Source: CAYTOF01 sp964439435 (GTDB taxonomy: Bacteria; Bacillota; Clostridia; Oscillospirales; QAMX01). Taken from it: 7,391 nucleotides of DNA. The DNA is taken from contig CAYTOF010000086.1 in NCBI GenBank assembly GCA_964439435.1, forward strand, positions 1 to 7,391, in the 5' to 3' direction. A program made the translations under genes and the position numbers. A model generated the notes under the pieces. That model made no database searches, was not told where the DNA came from, and worked only from the letters and a program-made list of their open reading frames with translations. This document shows positions 1 through 5,679 of this stretch, piece after piece; positions within the stretch are counted from its first letter, which is position 1, and each line of letters starts with the position of its first letter.

Positions 1-852
1 TTTGGGCAGGGGCTCTCCCAGCGCCATGAGGACAATAGGCCAATAAATCGTGTGGAAGCGCAAAATGTCTTTTCCGATGAGGTGCAGGTCCGCGGGCCAG
101 TATCTCTTGTAGAGCCCCCCCGCGCCGTCCGGCATATAGTCCAGAGCTGTGATGTAGTTTGACAGGGCGTCAATCCAGACATAGACGACATGGCCCGGGT
201 CAAAATCCACAGGCACGCCCCATTTAAACGTGGAGCGCGAAACGCAGAGGTCAGACAGGCCCGCTTTGATAAAGTTGTTTACCATTTCATTGCGTCGCGC
301 CTTGGGCTGGATGAAATCGGGGTTATCCTCTATATGCTTTGCCAAACGGTCGGCATATTTGGAGAGCCTGAGAAAATAGGCCTCCTCGCTGGTGACCTCC
401 ACAGGGCCGCCACAGTCCGGGCAGCGGTTCTCGTCATCAAGCTGAGCGTCGGTGAAAAAGGACTCACAGGCCACACAGTAGTTGCCCGAATATGTAGATT
501 TGTATATATCGTCCTGTTCGTAGAGCTTTTTAAAGATGGCAGCCACGGCCTTCTCGTGGTTTTTGTCCGTGGTGCGGATGAACTTGTCATAGGAGACATT
601 CATCATGTCCCATATGTCCTTTATCTCCGCGGCTATTTTGTTCACATATGCCTTTGGCTCCATGCCGGCATCTTGGGCTTGTTTCTGTATTTTTTGGCCG
701 TGTTCGTCCGTGCCCGTCAGAAAAAACACATCATATCCCGCAAGCCTCTTATAGCGCGCGATGGCATCCGCAAGCACGGCTTCATATGTGTTGCCTATGT
801 GCGGGATCCTGGAGGTGTAGACAATGGCCGTTGTGATGTAGTATTTTGTCAT
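1..852 (-). CDS. metG: Methionyl-tRNA synthetase, N-terminal 284 residues (runs off the left edge)
   Basis: Class I aminoacyl-tRNA synthetase that charges tRNA-Met in the cytoplasm. I translated the frame by hand and it is open from 852 to base 1. Visible parts in order: Rossmann start with the HIGH-type motif HIGN (residues 18-21), TGTDEHG (46-52), a zinc knuckle made by CVAC (126-129) and CPDC (144-147), VWIDALSNY (225-233) and IGKDILRFH (259-267). The KMSKS loop, anticodon-binding domain and any C-terminal tRNA-binding domain lie outside the window. The single four-cysteine knuckle is one of the known MetRS arrangements. I chose ATG at 852, 8 bases after a weak GAGAG; an in-frame ATG at 858 would add two residues but sits only 2 bases from that site. 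The gene has its own promoter (1026-1053) and is transcribed after rpsU. The symbol metS would also be used in Firmicutes. Confidence 0.96.
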   Translation of the reverse strand, partial: MTKYYITTAIVYTSRIPHIGNTYEAVLADAIARYKRLAGYDVFFLTGTDEHGQKIQKQAQDAGMEPKAYVNKIAAEIKDIWDMMNVSYDKFIRTTDKNHEKAVAAIFKKLYEQDDIYKSTYSGNYCVACESFFTDAQLDDENRCPDCGGPVEVTSEEAYFLRLSKYADRLAKHIEDNPDFIQPKARRNEMVNNFIKAGLSDLCVSRSTFKWGVPVDFDPGHVVYVWIDALSNYITALDYMPDGAGGLYKRYWPADLHLIGKDILRFHTIYWPIVLMALGEPLPK

Positions 853-1019
853 AATCATTACTCTCTAACTGATTTGATGAAAAATCGTGAAAATATATCT
901 AGAACAACACACACGCAGGCAAAGTGCCGTGCTTTGTATACGCAGTCGAACTGTGTTTGCGCCGTTTTCGCGGCGGGAAAAGCAGCCCTTTGCCATGGCG
1001 ACGATATGTTGATTTGATA
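853..1019 (-). promoter_or_regulatory. 5' leader of metG, no recognised riboswitch
   Basis: From the predicted transcription start near 1019, about 167 bases precede metG. I looked for a T-box, common before synthetase genes in Firmicutes, and did not find the conserved AAGGGTGGNACCGCG element or an intrinsic terminator. What can be seen is a small GC stem, CGCCG/CGGCG (960-964 and 971-975, loop of 6), a CAAAG/CTTTG pair near 925-945, and an AT-rich stretch (871-900) just before the start codon. No credible small gene was found here. A regulatory role is only a possibility. Confidence 0.35.
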
Positions 1020-1100
1020 GGGTTAATTATAGCACAAAATCATGAAAATGCAAAAGAAATTTCCTTTCGCAGCGCTTTTTGCGGGAAAAGGGCTCCTTTG
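870..1100. repeat. Degenerate direct repeats in the rpsU-metG gap
   Basis: On the plus strand two elements occur twice in the same order. Element A is TGATTTGAT followed by AAAATCGTGAAAAT (870-878, 881-894), matched by TGATTTGAT (1010-1018) and AAAATCATGAAAAT (1036-1049); one mismatch in 23 bases, but the spacing differs. Element B is GCGGGAAAAGCAGCCCTTTG (973-992), matched by GCGGGAAAAGGGCTCCTTTG (1081-1100), 16 of 20 identical. The metG -10 and spacer lie in the second copy of A. This is compatible with an old tandem duplication, though chance in AT-rich DNA is possible. Confidence 0.4.
1026..1053 (-). promoter_or_regulatory. Sigma-70/SigA-type promoter of metG, extended -10
   Basis: Minus-strand -10 box TATAAT at 1031-1026 is perfect and is preceded by TGC (1034-1032), giving the TGnTATAAT extended form. 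The -35 is weaker: TTGCAT at 1053-1048 with a 16-base spacer, or TTTGCA with 17. The predicted start is near 1019. Confidence 0.75.
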
Positions 1101-1113
1101 GTGCTTCTATTAA

Positions 1114-1149
1114 GCAGTGTAAAGGACGCAGCTTTACACTGCGTCCCTT
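1114..1149 (-). terminator. Interlocked double hairpin after rpsU, probable terminator
   Basis: Read on the minus strand, four 7-mers abut without linkers: GACGCAG (1145-1139), TGTAAAG (1138-1132), CTGCGTC (1131-1125), CTTTACA (1124-1118). Segment 1 pairs with 3 and segment 2 with 4. With flanks, hairpin 1 is 11 bp (1149-1139 with 1131-1121, one G-U) and hairpin 2 is a perfect 11 bp (1142-1132 with 1124-1114). Each has a 7-base loop and they exclude each other. It starts 29 bases past the rpsU stop and lies upstream of the metG promoter, so ending the rpsU message is the natural role. The minus-strand U-tract is poor (TTAAT after hairpin 2). On the plus strand the GC stem is followed by the T-rich run CTTTATCTTTCTTT, so it may act better in that direction or in both. 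Confidence 0.55.
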
Positions 1150-1177
1150 TATCTTTCTTTATGAGCTAAAAGCGTTT

Positions 1178-1354
1178 TCAGCGATTTTTCTTCTTTCTCG
1201 CCGCCTCCGCCTTTTTGCGTCTTTTCACGCTTGGGCTTTCATAATGCTGTCTTTTACGAAGCTCGGATAGGACACCCGATTTAGCACAGGAGCGCTTAAA
1301 TCTGCGAAGTGCATTGTCCAATGACTCATTATCTTTCAGATGGACCTCTGACAT
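1178..1354 (-). CDS. rpsU: 30S ribosomal protein S21
   Basis: S21 is a small basic protein of the 30S subunit platform, near the 3' end of 16S rRNA, and helps mRNA engagement during initiation. The 58-residue product has the family pattern: N-terminal strand MSEVHLKDNESLDNALRRFK, then the helix with RRFKR and KSGVLSELRKR, and a very basic tail (KRRKK, ARKKK). The length is usual for Firmicutes. The start is fixed by AGGAGG (1366-1361), 6 bases before ATG 1354, inside a doubled GGGAGGAGGG. An in-frame upstream ATG at 1408 lacks a ribosome binding site. The gene appears monocistronic, with its own consensus promoter, a long leader and a hairpin downstream. In many Clostridia rpsU is followed by a yqeY-like gene; here its neighbours are two synthetase genes. 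Confidence 0.97.
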   Translation of the reverse strand: MSEVHLKDNESLDNALRRFKRSCAKSGVLSELRKRQHYESPSVKRRKKAEAARKKKNR

Positions 1355-1495
1355 AATATCCCTCCTCCCGGGTGTGTATTTGCGTGCCGCTTTGGAAACC
1401 TTGGGCATGGGCAAAGCCGACAAGCTCTGCTGCGGTCAAAGTGCGGGCGACACACCGCAAAGCTTTGCAAGCTATGACTAAATGCCATTTAGTCT
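1355..1495 (-). promoter_or_regulatory. Structured 5' leader of rpsU, candidate cis-regulatory RNA
   Basis: The predicted transcript has about 140 untranslated bases before S21, long for so small a gene. It begins with hairpin GACTAAAT-GGC-ATTTAGTC (1494-1476), starting at about +2. This is followed by the perfect palindrome GCAAAGCTTTGC (1457-1468), a TGCGGT/ACCGCA pair (1431-1436 with 1454-1459; its arm overlaps the palindrome, so they compete) and a GCTTTG/CAAAGC pair (1389-1394 with 1412-1417). The leader ends in the strong AGGAGG. Many ribosomal-protein genes are controlled by binding of their product to such leaders, but I do not recognise this one as a described family. Confidence 0.45.
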
Positions 1496-1501
1496 CATGT
1501 A

Positions 1502-1530
1502 ATTATACCCTGACATCCTTGCTTTGTCAA
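1502..1530 (-). promoter_or_regulatory. Consensus sigma-70/SigA promoter of rpsU
   Basis: TTGACA (1530-1525), a 17-base spacer and TATAAT (1507-1502) match both consensus hexamers perfectly, as expected for a highly expressed ribosomal-protein gene. The predicted +1 is the A at about 1495. Confidence 0.9.
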
Positions 1531-1563
1531 TAAGCCAAGGGCATTGTTTACAAATTATTGACA
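1525..1563. repeat. 9-bp inverted repeat containing the rpsU -35 box
   Basis: TGTCAATAA (1525-1533) and TTATTGACA (1555-1563) are perfect inverted copies 21 bases apart. One arm supplies the rpsU -35 TTGACA. The spacer holds a second small palindrome, TTGTTTACAA (1544-1553). It could be an operator, or a weak AU-rich hairpin in the 3' end of a leuS transcript; no T-run follows it, so it is not a textbook terminator. Confidence 0.5.
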
Positions 1564-1596
1564 TCTGTTTTCTCAGCTTTGAGGCCGCGGTGCAGC

Positions 1597-4035
1597 TCAA
1601 TTCTTGCGCTTTACAACGATGTTCACAATCCTGTTTTTGACAACTATTGTCTTTATGACCTCCATACCCTCAAGGGAGGCTGTGACCTTGGGTTCCGCCA
1701 GGGCCGCCTCTACGGCGACCTCATCTGCGCAGTCTGTCGGGACAAATATGGTGGAGCGCAGCCTGCCGTTGACAGACACGGCGATCTCGACATTTTCTTC
1801 GACCGTCTTGTCCTCATCATAGGTGGGCCATGCCGCCCTCGCTATCCAGCCAAGGTCAAAGGGCTCATAGAGCTCCTCGCTTATGTGCGGGGCAAAGGGA
1901 GAGAGCAGTTTGAGCAGGGTCAGGAGCTCTGCGCGGTTGATGATGCCCTTTCCTTCGTCGTGGAAGTGATTTACAAGGCTCATCATGGCCGCAATGGCGG
2001 TGTTGAATTTCAGCGCCTGTATATCCTCCGAGACCTTTTTGATTGTGCGGTGCATGTGCGTTGTGTTTTCGGGCCTGTAGGCATCGCCCGGGATGGCCTT
2101 TCTCGCCAGGGCGCATACACGGTCGACAAAGCGCTGGCACCCTTTCACGGCGCTCTGCTGCCAGGCGGCTGTTTTTTCAAAGTCGCCAATGAACATGATG
2201 TACAGGCGCAAAACATCGGCGCCAAACTCCCGAACTATATCGTCGGGGTTGATCACGTTGCCGCGGCTTTTGGACATCTTTTCTCCGTCTTCCCCGAGAA
2301 TCATGCCGTGGCTTGTGCGCTTGGCATAGGGTTCGGGTACGGGCACGATGCCTATATCATATAAAAATCTGTGCCAAAATCTTGAATAGAGCAGGTGCAG
2401 GGTGTTGTGCTCCATGCCTCCGTTGTACCAGTCAACGGGCATCCACTTTGCCATGAGCTCCTTGCTTGCGAGCTCCTTGTCATTGTGGGCGTCGCAGTAT
2501 CTCAGGAAATACCAGGAGGAGCCTGCCCATTGGGGCATGGTGTCGGTTTCACGCACAGCTTTGCCGCCGCAGCGCGGGCAGGTGGTGTTGACCCACTCCG
2601 TGATTTGGGACAGGGGGCTCTCCCCTGTCTCCGTGGGGCTGTAGCTCTCCACGGCGGGCAATTTGAGGGGCAGGTCGGATTCGTCCAGGGGGATGTATTC
2701 GTTGCAGTCTTCACAGAAAACCAGGGGAATCGGCTCGCCCCAATAGCGTTGCCTTGAGAAAATCCAGTCTCTCAACTTATAGTTGACCTTGGGTGTGGCT
2801 TTGCCCAGGCTCTCAAGGTGCTCCGTGATCTTTTTCTGTGCATCGGGCACCTGGAGCCCATCTAAAAAGGCGGAGTTGACCATAATGCCGCTTTCGCAAT
2901 CGGTGTAGGCCTCTTTTGTGATGTCTCCCCCCGCCACAACTTCGATTATCGGCAGGTCAAAGGCTTTGGCAAACTCATAGTCCCGCGTGTCATGCCCCGG
3001 CACCGCCATAATGGCGCCCGTGCCGTAGGACATGAGGACATAGTCCGAGACAAAGATCGGTATGTTTTCGTTGTTGACAGGGTTGATTGCCTCTATGCCG
3101 CAAAGTTTTATGCCTGTCTTCTCCTTGGCAAGCTCCGTGCGTTCAAAATCGCTCTTTTTTGCGGACTGCTCTTTGTATTTTTCGACTTCGTCGGCGTTCT
3201 TCAGAAGCTTTTCCCATTTTTCCAGATAGGGGTGTTCCGGGGAGATGACCATGTAGGTGGCTCCGAAAAGCGTGTCCGGGCGTGTGGTGAACACCACCAG
3301 GCTGTCTCCCGCCGTGGTTTCAAACTCCACCTCCGCGCCCTCTGATCTGCCAATCCAGTTGCGCTGTTGTGTCTTTGCCCGCTCGATATAGTCCACATGC
3401 TCCAGGCCTTCCAGGAGCTTGTCGGCATAATCTGTTATCTTGAGCATCCACTGCTCTTTTTCTTTGCGGATGACCTCGCTGCCGCAGCGCTCGCAGACAC
3501 CGTTGACGACCTCTTCGTTGGCCAGCACGCACAGGCAAGAGGTGCACCAGTTCACCGCGGCGTGTTTTTTGTAGGCCAGGCCGTGTTTAAAGAGTTGCAG
3601 AAAGATCCACTGTGTCCATTTATAGTAGTCGGGGTCGCTTGTGCTTATCTCCCGCGACCAGTCAAAGCTGTAGCCCAGCGCCTTGCTTTGGGTTGTGAAC
3701 CGTGCAATATTTTGTTTTGTGACCACTTCGGGGTGTATCTTGTGCTTTATGGCGTAGTTTTCCGTCGGCAAGCCAAAGGCATCCCAACCGAAGGGGAAGA
3801 GGACATTGTAGCCCTCCATGCGCATTTTCCTCGCCACCACGTCCAGAGCCGTGTAGGGCCTTGTGTGGCCCACATGAAGCCCGTCTCCCGAGGGGTAGGG
3901 AAATTCTATCAGGGCGTAAAACTTTTTCGCCTCAGACTCATCGCATGCGCAAAACACATCGGACGAAAACCATTTCTCCTGCCATTTTTTGTCTATCTTC
4001 TTGTGGTCTTTATAATCTATATTGTGATTTGTCAT
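1597..4035 (-). CDS. leuS: Leucyl-tRNA synthetase
   Basis: Class I synthetase that charges tRNA-Leu and edits mischarged products. The 812-residue product is full length for the bacterial type. In order: FPYPSGDGLHVGH with the HIGH motif HVGH (54-57); cysteine pairs CTSC (164-167) and CERC (181-184); the CP1 editing domain with TTRPDTLFGATY (250-261) and AVPGHDTRDYEFA (344-356), whose second Asp corresponds to the known editing aspartate; RDWIFSRQRYWGEP (422-435); further cysteine pairs CEDC (441-444) and CPRC (486-489); YNGGMEHNTLHLLYSRFW (537-554); KMSKS (586-590); then the helical anticodon-binding domain and a C-terminal domain. I chose ATG 4035, 6 bases after GGTGA, which fits the extended Shine-Dalgarno complement; GTG 4044 would add MKN. 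It begins 12 bases after the rsfS stop and looks cotranscribed with LCP and rsfS. No T-box is visible before it. Confidence 0.98.
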   Translation of the reverse strand: MTNHNIDYKDHKKIDKKWQEKWFSSDVFCACDESEAKKFYALIEFPYPSGDGLHVGHTRPYTALDVVARKMRMEGYNVLFPFGWDAFGLPTENYAIKHKIHPEVVTKQNIARFTTQSKALGYSFDWSREISTSDPDYYKWTQWIFLQLFKHGLAYKKHAAVNWCTSCLCVLANEEVVNGVCERCGSEVIRKEKEQWMLKITDYADKLLEGLEHVDYIERAKTQQRNWIGRSEGAEVEFETTAGDSLVVFTTRPDTLFGATYMVISPEHPYLEKWEKLLKNADEVEKYKEQSAKKSDFERTELAKEKTGIKLCGIEAINPVNNENIPIFVSDYVLMSYGTGAIMAVPGHDTRDYEFAKAFDLPIIEVVAGGDITKEAYTDCESGIMVNSAFLDGLQVPDAQKKITEHLESLGKATPKVNYKLRDWIFSRQRYWGEPIPLVFCEDCNEYIPLDESDLPLKLPAVESYSPTETGESPLSQITEWVNTTCPRCGGKAVRETDTMPQWAGSSWYFLRYCDAHNDKELASKELMAKWMPVDWYNGGMEHNTLHLLYSRFWHRFLYDIGIVPVPEPYAKRTSHGMILGEDGEKMSKSRGNVINPDDIVREFGADVLRLYIMFIGDFEKTAAWQQSAVKGCQRFVDRVCALARKAIPGDAYRPENTTHMHRTIKKVSEDIQALKFNTAIAAMMSLVNHFHDEGKGIINRAELLTLLKLLSPFAPHISEELYEPFDLGWIARAAWPTYDEDKTVEENVEIAVSVNGRLRSTIFVPTDCADEVAVEAALAEPKVTASLEGMEVIKTIVVKNRIVNIVVKRKN

Positions 4036-4047
4036 ATTTTTCACCGC

Positions 4048-4443
4048 TTATATATTTTCATGCTCGTTGAGGGTGGGGGCGTCCTTTGAGCTTTCTAAAA
4101 AACTCTCAAGCGGAACGACTTCCGCATCTCCCCACAGCCTTTCGAGGTCATAAAAGCTGCGCATGTCCTTTTTCAACACATGCACAATGACACTGCCATA
4201 GTCCATCAAAATCCAGCTGGCGGTGCGGTAACCTTCGATGTGCTTTGGATGCACCGAAATCTCGGCCAAGTTCTTTTCAACGGCGTCTGTGATAGAGCGC
4301 AGCTGTATGTTGGAGTTGCCTCCGCATATGATGAAATAATCGGCAAGTGTCGTCAAGCGCGTTACCTGCAATACAACCAAATCCAGAGCTTTTTTGTCGA
4401 TTGCCGCATTTGCGGCTGTTTTTGCTATTTCCTTCGGAGTCAA
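4048..4443 (-). CDS. rsfS: Ribosomal silencing factor RsfS (Iojap/DUF143 family)
   Basis: RsfS binds L14 on the 50S subunit and blocks 30S joining, lowering translation under nutrient stress. The 131-residue product shows the whole family pattern: DKKALDLVVLQV (16-27), LADYFIICGGNSNIQLRSI (33-51), EGYRTASWILMDYGSVIVHV (70-89) and the closing RSFYDLERLWGDA (95-107). The tail after residue 112 is variable. The start codon is TTG at 4443, supported by GGGAGG 8 bases upstream; no ATG lies nearby in frame. The LCP stop is 20 bases upstream and leuS follows 12 bases downstream, so the three probably form one operon. This neighbourhood with nadD and LCP is typical of Firmicutes. Confidence 0.96.
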   Translation of the reverse strand: MTPKEIAKTAANAAIDKKALDLVVLQVTRLTTLADYFIICGGNSNIQLRSITDAVEKNLAEISVHPKHIEGYRTASWILMDYGSVIVHVLKKDMRSFYDLERLWGDAEVVPLESFLESSKDAPTLNEHENI

Positions 4444-4451
4444 TATATCCG

Positions 4452-4457
4452 CCTCCC
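4452..4457 (-). promoter_or_regulatory. Ribosome binding site that fixes the TTG start of rsfS
   Basis: GGGAGG read on the minus strand lies 8 bases before the TTG at 4443 and just after the LCP stop (4466-4464). It is the only strong site in the gap and decides the unusual start codon. Confidence 0.85.
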
Positions 4458-4463
4458 AATGCG

Positions 4464-5543
4464 TTATTTCCCTTTGTTTTCGGCTCTCTGCACGATGTTT
4501 ATGTAGGTTATTTCGTGGTCAAAGGGATTGAATTTTTCATTTATAAGTGTCAGCAGTTCATTTTTAAAGGGTATGAACATGCCCGAATCATAAGCGCCGT
4601 CACCCGGTATGGTGTGAAATTCTATGTTGTCGACTTTCAAACCCACGGCTTGTTTTGCAAACCACAGCAGGTCGTTTTTGCTCATATTTGTCTTGACGTT
4701 GTCAAACACCGTCCCTGCAAGCTCCGCTGCCTTTGTGATGTTGTGGGATTTCAAGAGCTGCGAAGCTGCAGCTTTGAGGAAGTCGTTTCTGACGTTTATC
4801 CTGCCGATGTCGGCGTTGAAGTAGTTGCGGTAGCGCACAAGCTGAAGGGCCTTTGCGCCGTTTAGTATCTGGGTGCCCCTCTGCAAATTGATGTATAGCC
4901 CCTGATTTTTGTCCGTATAGTACATATTGACCGGCACGTTGAACTCCACGCCGCCGATATAGTTGATGAGCTTTACAAAACCTTCCATTTGGATTGTCAC
5001 ATACCAGTTGACCTCATAGCCCACGAGGTTTTTGACTTCATATAAAAGCTGGTCTATCCCTCCCTGGGAGTATGCGAGGTTTATGTGCTTCAGCCCGCCG
5101 CTCCTGTTGTTTGCCATGCTGTAGGTATCCCGCGGGATGCTCAGCACGTTGAAGGTGCCGGCATTTGTGTCGTAGACCACGAGCATGAGCACATCTGTCA
5201 GCAATCTCCCTTGGTCAAAGCCAACGACAAGAAAGGTATATGTGCCGCCAAGCTGTGTGATCGGGTCCGGAGAGGTGACCTCCGGCGTTTCCCCTGTGCT
5301 GATTGTGCCTTTGTTTGTCTCATAACCGATTATTGAGCCGTGTTGATCCGTTATTGCCGGGCTGACTGTTGAGGGCGGTTTTATCACAGGCGGGCCCGCA
5401 TGGCCAAATCCCCCGAAATAGAGGATCATGGCGAGCACAACGCCGACTGTCACTGTCACGGAGACAAATGCTATCAGAATTTTCTTTTTCCCGATACCGC
5501 CTTCGTCGTCTATATCGACATCTGTTTTGTCATTTTTTTTCAT
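4464..5543 (-). CDS. LytR-CpsA-Psr (LCP) family cell-wall protein
   Basis: LCP enzymes transfer undecaprenyl-linked anionic glycopolymers (teichoic acids, capsule) to peptidoglycan on the outer face of the membrane. The 359-residue protein has a short charged cytoplasmic N-terminus, one membrane anchor (about 21-43), a Pro/Thr/Ser-rich linker (about 50-95) and the LCP domain (about 102-318). Motifs: FLVVGFDQGRLLTDVLML (104-121) with the conserved Asp at 117, LSIPRDTY (134-141) with the family arginine, KHINLAYSQGG (152-162), YIGGVEF (195-201), LNGAKALQLVRYRN (227-240) and DIGRINVRNDFLKA (245-258). About 40 residues without a clear fold follow. The start is ATG 5543 with AAAGGGAA upstream. It heads the LCP-rsfS-leuS unit behind its own promoter. 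LCP paralogues cannot be told apart from sequence alone, so no symbol is given. Confidence 0.94.
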   Translation of the reverse strand: MKKNDKTDVDIDDEGGIGKKKILIAFVSVTVTVGVVLAMILYFGGFGHAGPPVIKPPSTVSPAITDQHGSIIGYETNKGTISTGETPEVTSPDPITQLGGTYTFLVVGFDQGRLLTDVLMLVVYDTNAGTFNVLSIPRDTYSMANNRSGGLKHINLAYSQGGIDQLLYEVKNLVGYEVNWYVTIQMEGFVKLINYIGGVEFNVPVNMYYTDKNQGLYINLQRGTQILNGAKALQLVRYRNYFNADIGRINVRNDFLKAAASQLLKSHNITKAAELAGTVFDNVKTNMSKNDLLWFAKQAVGLKVDNIEFHTIPGDGAYDSGMFIPFKNELLTLINEKFNPFDHEITYINIVQRAENKGK

Positions 5544-5556
5544 ACAATTCCCTTTT

Positions 5557-5649
5557 GCCGATGTGTTTTATGAAGTGATCGGCACACAATTCTTATTTGG
5601 TCAATCTAATCGGTAATTATATCAAAGCTGTTTTACAATTACAACCGAT
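5557..5649. repeat. Two inverted pairs of an RCCGAT motif around the LCP promoter and leader
   Basis: On the plus strand: GCCGAT (5557-5562), ATCGGC (5578-5583), ATCGGT (5609-5614) and ACCGAT (5644-5649). The outer pair (5609-5614 with 5644-5649) brackets the -35/-10 region. The inner pair, extended to 7 bp as TGCCGAT/ATCGGCA on the minus strand, could fold in the leader just upstream of the AAGGGAA ribosome binding site. It may be an operator array or a leader hairpin, and is unproven. Confidence 0.4.
5616..5644 (-). promoter_or_regulatory. Sigma-70/SigA-type promoter of the LCP-rsfS-leuS unit
   Basis: TTGTAA (5644-5639), a 17-base spacer and a perfect TATAAT (5621-5616) lie in the 136-base gap after nadD. 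The -35 matches 4 of 6 consensus bases. The predicted start is near 5609, giving a leader of about 65 bases. Between nadD and this promoter only a 5-bp CAAAG/CTTTG hairpin is seen (5660-5674), too weak to call a terminator, so read-through from nadD is possible. Confidence 0.8.
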
Positions 5650-5679
5650 ATAATGTGAACAAAGCAGCTCTTTGGAATA

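Noticed and set aside
190..1017. Open plus-strand frame of 275 codons at the left end
   Set aside because: It lies opposite metG, which is unmistakable on the minus strand, and runs into the metG promoter region; no motif seen.
853..1025. T-box or other riboswitch before metG
   Set aside because: The T-box core sequence and an antiterminator/terminator pair are absent, and I see no other known riboswitch core.
1355..1423. N-terminally extended S21 starting at 1423 (TTG) or 1408 (ATG)
   Set aside because: The frame is open and encodes a basic stretch, but neither start has a ribosome binding site, while AGGAGG sits ideally before ATG 1354 and the standard S21 length results.
1480..1497. Tiny upstream frame (ATG AGA CTA AAT GGC ATT TAG) at the rpsU mRNA 5' end
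   Set aside because: Six codons inside the terminal hairpin, at or before the predicted start site, without a ribosome binding site.
1568..1599. Intrinsic terminator right after leuS
   Set aside because: A TTGAG/CTCAA stem with a bulged inner part can be drawn around the stop, but A-rich rather than T-rich sequence follows.
1558..2364. Open plus-strand frame of 268 codons opposite the leuS 3' end
   Set aside because: It is antisense to conserved leuS sequence, has no recognisable domain and no ribosome binding site; it reflects the codon bias of leuS.
3367..4089. Open plus-strand frame of 240 codons opposite the leuS 5' end
   Set aside because: Antisense shadow of leuS and the end of rsfS, with no family pattern.
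5660..5674. Terminator after nadD
   Set aside because: The hairpin CAAAG-AGCTG-CTTTG has only 5 bp and no T-run.
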